Source of the DNA: Streptomyces asiaticus
GTDB lineage: Bacteria; Actinomycetota; Actinomycetes; Streptomycetales; Streptomycetaceae
Length of the DNA stretch: 64,000 nucleotides
NCBI RefSeq assembly: GCF_018138715.1
Contig: NZ_JAGSHX010000006.1
Span: 5,580,001 to 5,644,000, forward strand
Direction of reading: 5' to 3'
Part shown: positions 19,151-27,546 of the stretch, one piece after another
Position numbering within the stretch: the first letter of the stretch is position 1
How the letters are laid out: every line of letters begins with the position of its first letter
The notes under the pieces: generated by a model
The model's database searches: none
The model's input: the letters and a program-made list of their open reading frames with translations, nothing else
Told to the model about the DNA's origin: nothing
Made by a program: the position numbers and the translations under genes

Positions 19151-19744
19151 GTGACCGACCGTCCGGTTCCGGACATCCTTGATGGGCTGGTCTGGCAGGC
19201 GTGGAAGGCCATGGCGCCGCCCGAGGGTTTCCGCGCCGAGATCATTGATGAGGCCATCGAGGTATCGCCCCCACGCCGACGACGCCACGCTGTGGTCGTC
19301 AACCGATTGCGTCTCGCTCTGACGTCCCAGTTGATCGGCGGCGACCATGCCGGCTACCAAGGCGCCCATGTCATCCACCGCCGCAAGGTGTGGATCCCCG
19401 ACCTCTTCATCGCCCCCGAGGACCTCGACGAGATCCCCGACGAAGAAGACCTCGGAGTGGACGCGAGCGGGGTCAAAGCTGTCTTCGAGGTGGTCTCGCC
19501 CGGCCGGGAGGCCCAGTCGCGCGACCGGGAGCGCAAGCGCCGGGCCTACGCCCGCGCGGGCATCCCGCTCTACGTCCTGATCGACGACTTCGACGGTGAC
19601 GGCACGGTCGTCGTGCTGACCGACCCCAACCCCGACAAGGCCGTCTACGCCGACGAGCACCGCGTGCCCTACGGCACCGACGCCGTCATCCCCGACGGCC
19701 CCGCCAAGGGCTTCGTCATCGGCGAGGCCATCGTCGGGCCGTGA
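19151..19744 (+). CDS. Uma2 family (DUF820) restriction-endonuclease-fold protein
   Basis: A 197-residue PD-(D/E)xK-fold protein of the Uma2 family, abundant in Streptomyces and cyanobacteria. Visible core: EIIDEAIEVSPP, then the active-site line WIPDLFIAPED (Asp), AVFEVVSPGREAQSRDRERKRRAYARAGIPLYVLID (Glu then basic residues). Nuclease activity is predicted from the fold; biological roles are mostly unknown. The GTG at 19151 follows GGAGGG. The 3' end overlaps the convergent ATPase gene by 76 nt. Confidence 0.88.
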   Translation: MTDRPVPDILDGLVWQAWKAMAPPEGFRAEIIDEAIEVSPPRRRRHAVVVNRLRLALTSQLIGGDHAGYQGAHVIHRRKVWIPDLFIAPEDLDEIPDEEDLGVDASGVKAVFEVVSPGREAQSRDRERKRRAYARAGIPLYVLIDDFDGDGTVVVLTDPNPDKAVYADEHRVPYGTDAVIPDGPAKGFVIGEAIVGP

Positions 19745-20283
19745 CACTCAGCCGTTCCGGTCCAGGGTGAGCCGGGTGCCGGTACAGCCCCTTCCCGCGG
19801 AAGTCGCGTTCCCGTTTCCGTGATGACCTCGGCCCATACGGTCAGTCCCTGACGGGAGCGTCGGCCGCCCCAGCGGTGTGCCAGTGCCGCGACCATGAAC
19901 AGGCCGCGACCATGCTCGTCGTCCCCCTCGGGCAGAGCGGTGACCGAGATGTCGCCCGCACCCTCATCGGTCACGGTGACGACGACCGAGCGCCCGGCCA
20001 GCGCGAGCGTGACCGCGACCGAGCGGCTGGCGGTGTGTTCCAGTGCGTTGGCGGCGAGCTCGCCGATGACGGTTTCCAGCGCCTCGGTGGTCTCCTTGGG
20101 CAACCCCCATGAACGCGCCGTCCCGGCCACGTGCCGACGGGCCATGGCGGCGGAGGCGAGATCGTCGCCGGGCAGCGTCCACAGGCTGAGCGTCTGCGGG
20201 CGCGTGGCGCTTCCGAGCGCGGCGCCGACCGCCTCAAGAGACGCGGCGCATTGGTCCACGACCGGCCCCCTTGATACGGACAT
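19669..20283 (-). CDS. Anti-sigma-factor-type ATP-binding protein (HATPase)
   Basis: A 204-residue protein with a single GHKL ATPase domain like RsbW/SpoIIAB-type anti-sigma kinases. It shows an N-box ELAANALEHT (75-84), G1 DEGAGD (106-111) and G2 EHGRGLFMV (123-131). Many such orphan proteins in Streptomyces lie next to XRE-DUF397 pairs, as here. The last 25 residues are encoded opposite the end of the Uma2 gene and do not belong to the domain, so the natural C-terminus may have been altered by a rearrangement or frameshift. The start overlaps the upstream gene by 50 nt; a GTG at 20262 is an alternative. Confidence 0.8.
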   Translation of the reverse strand: MSVSRGPVVDQCAASLEAVGAALGSATRPQTLSLWTLPGDDLASAAMARRHVAGTARSWGLPKETTEALETVIGELAANALEHTASRSVAVTLALAGRSVVVTVTDEGAGDISVTALPEGDDEHGRGLFMVAALAHRWGGRRSRQGLTVWAEVITETGTRLPREGAVPAPGSPWTGTAECHGPTMASPMTKPLAGPSGMTASVP

Positions 20284-20749
20284 CGGAGAGCCACACTCCG
20301 GTGAGATGGGCGAGCGCGGCGGCGACGGCCTCGCACAGCTCGTCGCCGTCGGTGGTGAGCGGGCCCGCCGTATCCGGTGCCACGATCCAGCGCCGCCCGC
20401 AGACGGCCCGGCGACCGGCGAGGAGATTCGCCAGGGGTGACGGCCAGCGCATGACGCCGGAGGCGACGCAGCGCGTGCCGGTCAGTGGCGGCCAACTCGC
20501 GGAGCAGCCAGGCGGCGCGAGGAATTCGACCGTCGCCCGCGGAGGCACGTCCAGTACGAGCCCGAGGGCCGCGCCTCGCGCGCGCAGCCGATGCAGGGCG
20601 ACCGCACCGATCGTGCGGGTCACTCGCGTGACGTCCCACGCCGTGCCGATGGGCACTTCCACGGCCCGCCCGCTTCGCCAGGCCCGTTCGACGTCGGATA
20701 ACCGGGCCCCGGCGGCGACGGCCAGTGCGGTGGGGGTGTGCGGTGTCAT
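20234..20749 (-). CDS. Hypothetical protein upstream of the HATPase gene
   Basis: A 171-residue protein, soluble, rich in Ala, Arg and Leu, with no clear catalytic motif. The middle part (AWDVTRVTRTIGAVALHRLR... VEFLAPPGC) resembles short Streptomyces proteins distantly related to the bifunctional primase/polymerase N-terminal region, seen near HATPase and XRE genes. I give that relation low weight. The ATG at 20749 has GGGAG six nt upstream and is preferred to 20782. It is cotranscribed with the HATPase gene and divergent from the XRE regulator. Confidence 0.6.
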   Translation of the reverse strand: MTPHTPTALAVAAGARLSDVERAWRSGRAVEVPIGTAWDVTRVTRTIGAVALHRLRARGAALGLVLDVPPRATVEFLAPPGCSASWPPLTGTRCVASGVMRWPSPLANLLAGRRAVCGRRWIVAPDTAGPLTTDGDELCEAVAAALAHLTGVWLSDVRIKGAGRGPMRRVS

Positions 20750-20934
20750 GGGTAGCTCCCTTGAGGCGATTGGCTGGTGCATCTTCGACCTTCACGAGGA
20801 GCTTGCCATTGAATTCCAACAACTGGCCTTTACGTCAGTAGAGTTCACCGATGTGGGTGACGAACTCGCTGGTGCCGTCAACTCGATGTCCATCGCCGCA
20901 TACGCTCGGCGGACTCGACGGGAGGGAGCGTGGA

Positions 20935-21807
20935 ATGACCGCCACGATGACGGGACCGGCCGGACGCATGCAGATCGCGCGGGGGCTGATCGCGCTGCGT
21001 GAGCGTTGCGGCCTGACGCAGACGCAAGTCGCCGAGCGTGCGGGCGTGAGCAAAGCGACGGTGAGCCGGTACGAGGCTTGGCAGGACCGCGCGCGTATTC
21101 GCTGGGCAACGGTCAAGGCACTGGCCGACGCCTGCGAGGCATCCGCAGAGGAACGAGAGGCGCTGGTGCGCGTCGTCAAGTCGCAATCCGAGGGCTGGTG
21201 GGTCGGCAACAGCGCGGTACCGGAGTGGATCGACCCCCTGGTCTCGTTCGAGCATGAGTCGGAGTACGAGCACGTGTACGCGAACAATGTCGTACCCGGA
21301 CTGCTTCAGACCCGTGCCTATGCGACCGCGATCCACCGGGCGACCGAACTGCGCACCCCCAACGAGCAGGTCGAGCGCATGGTCGATGCCCGTATGCAGC
21401 GCCAGAGCATCCTTGACCGGCAAGTGCCCCTGCACCTGTGGGTCATCCTGGACGAAGCCGTACTCCGGCGCATCGTGGGTGATGAGGCTGTGATGGCCGA
21501 GCAGATGGACCACCTCTACGACATGGCGCAGCGCCCGAACGTCGATATCCAACTGCTCCCTTTCACGGCTGGAGCCCATGCCGCGGGGTCCGGGCACTTC
21601 GTCATCCTCGGCCGGGAGGACGCGCGAAACCCGCTCAACTCCATGGCCGTCGTGTACATCGAGATGCGTCGCAGAGGCTTGTACCTCGACGACGTGGACG
21701 CGGTCACTTCCTATAAATTGTCGTTCGATTACCTTCGTTCACAGGCAGCCGACTCGACAGCGTCACTGCGGCTGCTGGGGACCGTGCGACAGGAGTTCTC
21801 TTCATGA
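20935..21807 (+). CDS. XRE family regulator with DUF5753 domain
   Basis: A 290-residue regulator. The N-terminal helix-turn-helix is ALRERCGLTQTQVAERAGVSKATVSRYE (about 16-45). The C-terminal DUF5753 ligand-like domain includes NVVPGLLQTRAYATA and the TAGAHAAGSGHFVIL line. These proteins pair with small DUF397 proteins as developmental switches (for example the WhiJ family in Streptomyces). The ATG at 20935 follows GGGAGGGAG. Base composition is lower in GC than the core genes. The stop overlaps the DUF397 start by ATGA. Confidence 0.9.
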   Translation: MTATMTGPAGRMQIARGLIALRERCGLTQTQVAERAGVSKATVSRYEAWQDRARIRWATVKALADACEASAEEREALVRVVKSQSEGWWVGNSAVPEWIDPLVSFEHESEYEHVYANNVVPGLLQTRAYATAIHRATELRTPNEQVERMVDARMQRQSILDRQVPLHLWVILDEAVLRRIVGDEAVMAEQMDHLYDMAQRPNVDIQLLPFTAGAHAAGSGHFVILGREDARNPLNSMAVVYIEMRRRGLYLDDVDAVTSYKLSFDYLRSQAADSTASLRLLGTVRQEFSS

Positions 21808-22022
21808 GCGATCGCATATCCACCGTTGGCATGGCAGCCGCAGTCTGGCGCAGAAGCAGTTACAGCGGCCCGGAGGGCAATGAATGCGTCGAGGTCGCGG
21901 ACCTCCGCACCCACATCGCCGTCCGCGACTCGAAGAACACGACCGGCCCCGTCCTGACCTTCCCCGCCGACGCCTTCGCCTTGTTCGTCGGCGAGGTGAA
22001 GGCGGGTCGCCGGCGCGGCTGA
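21804..22022 (+). CDS. DUF397 small protein
   Basis: A 72-residue protein with the full DUF397 pattern: WRRSSYSGPEGNECVEVADL, then VAVRDSK-type HIAVRDSKNTTGPVLTFPADAFALFVGEVKAG. It is translationally coupled to the XRE gene and probably modulates or antagonises that DNA-binding partner, as proposed for other XRE-DUF397 pairs. Confidence 0.92.
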   Translation: MSDRISTVGMAAAVWRRSSYSGPEGNECVEVADLRTHIAVRDSKNTTGPVLTFPADAFALFVGEVKAGRRRG

Positions 22023-22095
22023 GGCTGTCCACAATCCGCGCGGTGGCGGCGCGACAGCGTGTATACATCCTGTAACAGGGAGAAGGGGTGAGCCG

Positions 22096-23493
22096 GTGTA
22101 CGTGACGAGGCTGCGGCTGGACGGTGTCCGTGGATTCCATGGGCCGCGCACCGTGGACCTCGACTTCACCCGGCCCGATGGCGGCTACGCGGGCTGGACG
22201 GTGCTGGCCGGGCGCAACGGCTCGGGCAAGACCACGTTATTGCGGGCCATCGCGCTATGCCTCGCGGGAAACCGGCGAGCCTCCCAGCTGGACGACGATC
22301 TGGAGGGCTGGTTGTCGGACGGCCGGGAGCATGCCTGGCTCACCGCGGCGCTGCGGTCCGACTCGGGAGAGGACCCAGGGAGCGCCAAGGCGATCGGGAA
22401 GAGGCCCCGGACGGCTGAATTCGAGGTTCGGCTCGAGTGGAAGCCCGAGGACGCGCTCTTTCCGGAATCGGGCGATGTCATGCCCACTGAGGTGAGGTTC
22501 AGCGGGGGTCGGGAGGCGGGCGCACTGTGGTCGTCGTCACCCGTCGGCTGGTTTCACGCCGGGTACGGTCCGTTCCGCAGGCTGTCCGGAGCCGGGATGT
22601 ACCACGACCGCCAGACCCGCGCCGCCCATCGCGGCGCCGCCAGCCGCGCTGCGGCGATGCGCACGCTCTTCCACGAGCAGGCCGCGCTGACCGAGGCCGT
22701 CGACTGGCTGGTCTCGGCGCATCTCTACCGGCTGGAGGAGCGCTCGGGAGCCCAGGACCTCCTGGACACGGTCATCGCGCTGCTCAACCACGATCTGCTG
22801 CCCGATGACTACCGCGTCGTCGAAGTCGATTCCGATGGACCGTGGTTGTGCCGGAACGACGACCGGGGCGTGATGTTCCCACTGCACCAGATGAGTGACG
22901 GATTCCGCACCGTTGTCGCTTTGGTCCTCGACATCGTCTGGCGGATGTATACCGCCTATGGACACCTGGATCTCAGATGGCGGCGTGCTGGGCCGCAGGG
23001 GCCCGAACCATATCTGCCGCACTCGGGCGTGGTGCTGATCGACGAGGTCGACGCGCACCTCCACGTCTCCTGGCAAAAGCGCATCGGGGAGTGGCTCAAG
23101 GCACACTTCCCGGCGATCCAGTTCATCGTCACCACCCACAGCCCGTACATCTGCCAGGCCGCCGATGAGCGCGGTCTGATCCGGTTGCCCGGTCCGGACG
23201 AGGCGCGGCCCCCGGAGGTGGTCTCCGAGGCCCTGTGGAAGCGCATCGTGTACGGAACAGGCGACGACGCCGCGCTCTCGGACCTGTTCGGGCTGGACAC
23301 CCCGTACTCGGGCGAGGCCCAGGAGCTGCGGAAGGAACTGGTGGCGCTGGAGGCACGCGTGGTCACGGGGCAGGCCACGGACGAGGAAGAGGACCGCCAC
23401 GAGGCTCTGCGACAGCGATTGAAGAGCTCACCGCGGACCAGGGTCTCGGAGGTGGAGGCCCGCTTGAAGCGCCTCGGGGCCTTTGACGAATGA
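22096..23493 (+). CDS. AAA/ABC-type ATPase, PtuA-like (Septu-type anti-phage candidate)
   Basis: A 465-residue RecF/SMC-like ATPase. Walker A is GRNGSGKTT (39-47), the ABC-signature-like motif is QMSDGFRT (265-272), Walker B is VVLIDEVDAHLH (312-323) and the switch His is TTHSP (346-350). The C-terminal part has a charged helical tail. It overlaps a downstream HNH nuclease gene by ATGA. An ATPase plus HNH pair of these sizes is the layout of Septu (PtuA-PtuB). A TTA leucine codon lies at 22237-22239, inside the Walker A region (Leu48). The GTG at 22096 follows GGGAGAAGGGG. Defence role is inferred from architecture. Confidence 0.85.
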   Translation: MYVTRLRLDGVRGFHGPRTVDLDFTRPDGGYAGWTVLAGRNGSGKTTLLRAIALCLAGNRRASQLDDDLEGWLSDGREHAWLTAALRSDSGEDPGSAKAIGKRPRTAEFEVRLEWKPEDALFPESGDVMPTEVRFSGGREAGALWSSSPVGWFHAGYGPFRRLSGAGMYHDRQTRAAHRGAASRAAAMRTLFHEQAALTEAVDWLVSAHLYRLEERSGAQDLLDTVIALLNHDLLPDDYRVVEVDSDGPWLCRNDDRGVMFPLHQMSDGFRTVVALVLDIVWRMYTAYGHLDLRWRRAGPQGPEPYLPHSGVVLIDEVDAHLHVSWQKRIGEWLKAHFPAIQFIVTTHSPYICQAADERGLIRLPGPDEARPPEVVSEALWKRIVYGTGDDAALSDLFGLDTPYSGEAQELRKELVALEARVVTGQATDEEEDRHEALRQRLKSSPRTRVSEVEARLKRLGAFDE

Positions 23494-24242
23494 TCCGGGT
23501 GCAGCGCATCGAGCTGCCGCGACAGCTGGTGGCTCACGCGGCGGAACTGACGGAAAGAGTGACGAAGGCCGAGCCGGAAGAGCGGTACGACCTCGCGCGC
23601 GGTCTGTGGAGCCACACCACGCAGCGCCGCAAGCTCGTCACGCCGCTGCGCCGATTATTGGGGCAGATGGCGCACGGCAACCGCTGCTGCATGTACTGCT
23701 GCGACGACCTCAGTACGGACGTCGATCACTTCGAGCCGTTGGCGGTCAACCCGTTACGGACTTTCGATTGGCTGAACCACCTCCTCGCGTGCACGACCTG
23801 CAACAGCCATCACAAAGGGGATCGTTTCCCTCTGGACAGCGCCGGTGAGCCGTTGCTCATCGATCCCACGCGGGAAGATCCGTACGAGCACCTGTACCTG
23901 GGCCTTGAGAACGGGGAGTACACAGGGCTGACGGACAAGGGGCGGGCCACCCTGGATGTGTGCGGGCTGAACAGGGACGAGCTGCCCGAGGCTCGACGCG
24001 GTGCACGGGATGTGGTGTGCATGTGCGTGAGCGCCTGGCAGCGGGGCCGGGAGAAGGGGAACGAGCGCAACATGGCAGTAGCCGTGCGCACCATCCGCGA
24101 GCAGCCTTTCGCCGACGTGGCCCAGTTCATGCTTCGACAGGCCGTCCTGCCGAAGGCCAGGGTCGCTTTCGCCTTCGACCTCGGGGACGAGACGCTCGAT
24201 CTGCTGCGGATTCCGGAGCTGCGCGCGGCCCTGCTCGACTGA
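23490..24242 (+). CDS. HNH endonuclease, PtuB-like
   Basis: A 250-residue nuclease partner of the preceding ATPase. The treble-clef HNH core spans CMYCCDDLSTDVDHFEPL (Cys67, Cys70, His80), then FDWLNHLLACTTCNSHHKGD (Asn96, Cys101, Cys104, Asn105, Lys109). The following LLIDPTREDPYEHL and LNRDEL segments are typical of the HNH proteins found in Septu and some retron systems. Two TTA codons occur, at 23655-23657 (Leu56) and 23754-23756 (Leu89). The ATG at 23490 overlaps the ATPase stop. The pair probably forms one complex that cleaves nucleic acid when the ATPase is triggered; the trigger is unknown. Confidence 0.85.
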   Translation: MIRVQRIELPRQLVAHAAELTERVTKAEPEERYDLARGLWSHTTQRRKLVTPLRRLLGQMAHGNRCCMYCCDDLSTDVDHFEPLAVNPLRTFDWLNHLLACTTCNSHHKGDRFPLDSAGEPLLIDPTREDPYEHLYLGLENGEYTGLTDKGRATLDVCGLNRDELPEARRGARDVVCMCVSAWQRGREKGNERNMAVAVRTIREQPFADVAQFMLRQAVLPKARVAFAFDLGDETLDLLRIPELRAALLD

Positions 24243-24383
24243 CATCCGACACGGCCGGTCGAGGTCACATGCCAGGCACGCATTGCCGCAATGCTCTCCG
24301 CGGCGCTCCCCTGAACCGATATGTCATGAGACCGTTGACGCGCTGAACAACAAAGCGGTGGCCACGTTTCTCGGGGGAGAGCC

Positions 24384-25238
24384 ATGAGCAGCGCGTCGGG
24401 CGGGGCGGGTCCGGGCATGGGTGGGGGCAGCGAGGAGCAGCGGCAGCGCGGCGTCTGGATATTGGTGGCCGCCGCCCTCGCGTTCGCCGTGCTCGTGCTG
24501 CCGCAGGTGGTCGAGGGGGACGACAAGACCTCCTTCGCGGGCAGCGCACTCCCGTCCGGTGGAACCTCACCCCCGCCGACGGGGCCCGGCGGGCTTCCCA
24601 GTGGGCTTCCCAGCGGAATCCCCACGGGGGTGCCCAGCGCCTCGCTGCCGGGGTACGGCTCCGGGGGCAGCGGGGGAGGGGGAGGATCGGCCGAGACCCG
24701 GGCGCCCGCCACGCCCACCGTGGCGCCGGATCCCACCGGGGAGGCGTACCGGGCGGTGAGCCCCGGGAACTGCCTCGCCGTGTACGACACCGGGTACGGC
24801 GACTACAACACCCGGATGCCCGCCCCGGTCGACTGCGACGCCGGAAACGCCTACATGTGGGTGAGCGCGGTGCGGAGCGGCGGCGGGGCCTGTCCGCAGG
24901 GGGCGGGGCAGGACTACATGTCGTACACCTCCCGGGGGCGGACCACCGCCCTGTGCCTGACCCGTCAGTTCAAGGTGGGGTACTGCTTGCTGGCCAAGCA
25001 GACGGGCAGCGGGCAGCAGGCGCGGATGAACGCCGGGCTGATGACCGCGGTGGACTGCGACGCGAAGCGGGTCCCGGTCCGGTACAACCGGATTCTGCAC
25101 ATCACCGGCGTCTACAAGGCCCCGGCGAACGCCTCCGCGGCGAACTGTGCCCGGGTCCAGGGCGACCGTACGTACTACTGGTCATGGCTGGTGAACGGCG
25201 GCCGGACACTGCTGTGCGCCATGGTGTACCAGGGCTGA
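24384..25238 (+). CDS. Membrane-anchored secreted protein with Cys-rich domain
   Basis: A 284-residue protein with a short Gly/Ser-rich cytoplasmic start and one membrane helix (VWILVAAALAFAVLVLPQVV, about 24-43). A Pro/Ser/Gly linker (50-110) follows, then an extracellular domain with about eight cysteines in pairs (NCLAVYD, VDCDAGN, ACPQG, LCLTRQ, YCLLAK, VDCDAKR, NCARV, LLCAMV). The GNCL/VDCD pattern recalls septum-formation/LppU-like domains, but I do not claim membership. It is transcribed as a single gene after a 140-nt gap from the nuclease. Confidence 0.75.
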   Translation: MSSASGGAGPGMGGGSEEQRQRGVWILVAAALAFAVLVLPQVVEGDDKTSFAGSALPSGGTSPPPTGPGGLPSGLPSGIPTGVPSASLPGYGSGGSGGGGGSAETRAPATPTVAPDPTGEAYRAVSPGNCLAVYDTGYGDYNTRMPAPVDCDAGNAYMWVSAVRSGGGACPQGAGQDYMSYTSRGRTTALCLTRQFKVGYCLLAKQTGSGQQARMNAGLMTAVDCDAKRVPVRYNRILHITGVYKAPANASAANCARVQGDRTYYWSWLVNGGRTLLCAMVYQG

Positions 25239-25242
25239 CCGC

Positions 25243-25701
25243 TCAGCGGGTCGCCACGTTCACCAGCCCCCCGCTCAGCGCCAGCAGCAGAATGACGCCG
25301 GCCCCCGGGGCGGCCAGATACGGCAGGAGGGCCAGCGTGGCCAGGAGGCAGTACGCGGCGGCCACCCAGGACAGCACCCGCTGGGCCTCCTCCGGCCCGT
25401 AGCGGTTGAGCCGCACGACGAGCGCCATGAACACGGCCGCCCACAGGGCGGCCCGTGGCTCACCGAAGGAGACGTTGTCGTACAGGTCCACCGCGGGCTT
25501 GTACCAGTCCGTGTCGGCCAGCGAGCCCGCGAACTCGATCATGTCCTTCAGATAGGCGTGCGACGCCGCTGACGTCGCGTCCTTCAGGTCGGCGCGCACC
25601 CACTCCGTGATGACCAGCATCATCAGGCCGAGTGCGTGGCAGACGCCCGGCCCCACGGCCACCGCCTTCCGGCGCGCCTCAGACCGCTCCCCCGTGCTCA
25701 T
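25243..25701 (-). CDS. Small integral membrane protein, unknown
   Basis: A 152-residue protein with about four hydrophobic segments (CHALGLMMLVITEWV; ALWAAVFMALVV; YCLLATLALLPYLAAP; GVILLLALSGGLV) and an acidic loop between the first two. No known motif is visible. It is convergent with the preceding gene, with stops only 4 nt apart. Confidence 0.65.
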   Translation of the reverse strand: MSTGERSEARRKAVAVGPGVCHALGLMMLVITEWVRADLKDATSAASHAYLKDMIEFAGSLADTDWYKPAVDLYDNVSFGEPRAALWAAVFMALVVRLNRYGPEEAQRVLSWVAAAYCLLATLALLPYLAAPGAGVILLLALSGGLVNVATR

Positions 25702-25773
25702 GTCCGGTCTCCCCCTCCCCCGTGAGCCCCCATCATCCCGACCGGCGGGACGCGCGGAACAGTACCGGGAGGG

Positions 25774-26484
25774 TCAGTTCTTGCGGTGGCCTATCAGGCG
25801 GGGCTTCTGTTCCAGGCCGTCCAGGCCGTGCCAGGCCAGGTTCACCAGGTGGGCCGCGACCTCGGCCTTCTTGGGTTTGCGGACGTCCAGCCACCACTGG
25901 CCGGTCAGGGCGACCATGCCCACCAGGGCCTGGGCGTAGAGGGGGGCCAGTTTGGGGTCGAAGCCGCGGGCCTTGAATTCCAGGCCCAGGATGTCCTCCA
26001 CCTGGGTGGCGATATCGCTGATCAGGGAGGCGAAGGTGCCCGTGGACTGGGCGACGGGGGAGTCGCGGACGAGGATGCGGAAGCCGTCCGTGTACTCCTC
26101 GATGTAGTCCAGGAGGGCGAAGGTGGCCTGCTCGCACAGCTCGCGCGGATGGCCCGCGGTGAGGGATGTGGTCACCATGTCGAGCATCCGCCGCATCTCG
26201 CGGTCCACCACGACCGCGTACAGCCCCTCCTTGCCGCCGAAGTGCTCGTAGACCACCGGCTTGGAGACCCCGGCCTTCGCCGCGATCTCCTCCACCGAGG
26301 TGCCCTCGAAGCCGCGCTCGGCGAAGAGCGTGCGACCGATGTCCAGCAGCTGCTCCCGGCGCTCCTTGCCGGTCATCCGGACCCGGCGGGGTCGCCGGGC
26401 TCCGGATCCGGAGGGCCGGCTGGCCCGGCGCGGCCGGTCCTTTTCACCGCTGGTATTACTGTCGGTCGCCACGCCCTCTATCAT
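25774..26484 (-). CDS. TetR family regulator, likely controlling the desaturase operon
   Basis: A 236-residue regulator. A basic Arg-rich N-terminal extension precedes the TetR helix-turn-helix (LFAERGFEGTSVEEIAAKAGVSKPVVYEHFGGKEGLYAVV, about 73-112). The C-terminal helical ligand domain includes WWLDVRKPKKAEVAAHLVNLAWHGL. The ATG at 26484 overlaps the desaturase stop (ATGA), so it is the second gene of a desaturase-tetR operon. Autoregulation through the paired dyads at 27492-27518 is a reasonable inference. Confidence 0.88.
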   Translation of the reverse strand: MIEGVATDSNTSGEKDRPRRASRPSGSGARRPRRVRMTGKERREQLLDIGRTLFAERGFEGTSVEEIAAKAGVSKPVVYEHFGGKEGLYAVVVDREMRRMLDMVTTSLTAGHPRELCEQATFALLDYIEEYTDGFRILVRDSPVAQSTGTFASLISDIATQVEDILGLEFKARGFDPKLAPLYAQALVGMVALTGQWWLDVRKPKKAEVAAHLVNLAWHGLDGLEQKPRLIGHRKN

Positions 26485-27461
26485 GCCGCTCCGGCGGTCT
26501 CCTTCTGACGGCGGGCATCGATACGGTCCTGGCTCGGCCACCGGACGTCATACGCCCAGCCCGCCTTCTCGAACCAGCGGATGATCCGGGCGCTGGAGTC
26601 CAGCTGCCCCCGCATCACCCCGTGCCGGGCGCAGGTCGGGTCCGCGTGGTGCAGGTTGTGCCAGGACTCGCCGCACGAGAGCACCGCGAGCCACCACACA
26701 TTGCCGGAGCGGTCCCGCGACTTGAACGGGCGCTTGCCCACCGCGTGGCAGATCGAGTTGATCGACCAGGTCACATGGTGCAGCAAAGCCACCCGGACGA
26801 GTGACCCCCAGAAGAAGGCGGTCACCGCGCCCTGCCAGGACCAGGTCACCAGTCCGCCGATCACCGGCGGCACCATCAGGGAGACCACGGTCCAGATCAC
26901 GAACTGCCGGGAGATCGCCCGGATGGCGCCGTCCTTGACCAGATCCGGTGCGTATTTGGACTGCGGCGTCTGCTCCTCGTCGAACATCCAGGCGATATGG
27001 GCCCACCACAACCCCTTCAGCAGGGCCGGCACGGTCTCGCCGTACCGCCAGGGGGAGTGCGGGTCGCCCTCCGCGTCGGAGAACTTGTGGTGCTTGCGGT
27101 GATCGGCCACCCAGCGGACCAGCGGGCCCTCCACGGCCAGCGACCCCGCGATCGCCAGCGCGATCCGCAGCGGCCGCTTCGCCTTGAACGAGCCATGGGT
27201 GAAGTAGCGGTGGAAGCCGATCGTGATGCCGTGGCAGCCGATGTAGTACATCGACACCAGAAGCGCCAGATCCAGCCAGCTGACCCCCCAGCCCCAGGCC
27301 AGGGGAACCGCCGCGACCAGTGCGACGAAGGGGACGGTGATGAACAGGAGGAGGGTGATCTGTTCGATGGAGCGCTTGCTGTCCCCGCCGAGCGTGGCGG
27401 TGGGAAGCGGGGCCTCCTGGGCCTTCGGCGTGTCGTTGACCACGTCGGGGCTTGCAGTCAT
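26481..27461 (-). CDS. Acyl-CoA/fatty-acid desaturase (delta-9 type)
   Basis: A 326-residue membrane di-iron desaturase that introduces a double bond in acyl chains. The three His boxes are HRYFTH (near residue 88), HRKHH (near 125) and HNLHH (near 265). Four hydrophobic segments include ITLLLFITVPFVALVAAV. The family keeps the WWAHIAWMF and SKYAPDL features of acyl-CoA desaturases. The ATG at 27461 follows AGGGA; two upstream in-frame starts lie inside the promoter region. It is divergent from ppc and coupled to the TetR gene downstream. Confidence 0.92.
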   Translation of the reverse strand: MTASPDVVNDTPKAQEAPLPTATLGGDSKRSIEQITLLLFITVPFVALVAAVPLAWGWGVSWLDLALLVSMYYIGCHGITIGFHRYFTHGSFKAKRPLRIALAIAGSLAVEGPLVRWVADHRKHHKFSDAEGDPHSPWRYGETVPALLKGLWWAHIAWMFDEEQTPQSKYAPDLVKDGAIRAISRQFVIWTVVSLMVPPVIGGLVTWSWQGAVTAFFWGSLVRVALLHHVTWSINSICHAVGKRPFKSRDRSGNVWWLAVLSCGESWHNLHHADPTCARHGVMRGQLDSSARIIRWFEKAGWAYDVRWPSQDRIDARRQKETAGAA

Positions 27462-27491
27462 GGGATCCCTCGTGGGGCTCGGGGGCATGGC

Positions 27492-27518
27492 TACGGATGC
27501 GTAACCTACGGCGTCGTA
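27492..27518. promoter_or_regulatory. Two tandem TACG-N4-CGTA operator-like dyads
   Basis: TACG-GATG-CGTA (27492-27503) and TACG-GCGT-CGTA (27507-27518) lie 15 nt apart centre to centre, between the desaturase promoter and its start codon. The paired dyads suit a TetR dimer pair; the likely binder is the TetR protein encoded at the end of the same operon. Confidence 0.55.
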
Positions 27519-27546
27519 AGTATGGCAGGGCCGGGAAGCGGGGCAA
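27519..27546 (-). promoter_or_regulatory. Candidate desaturase promoter
   Basis: On the minus strand TTGCCC (27546-27541) and CATACT (27524-27519) are spaced by 16 nt. The operator-like dyads begin immediately downstream, around the expected transcription start. Inferred from sequence only. Confidence 0.45.
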
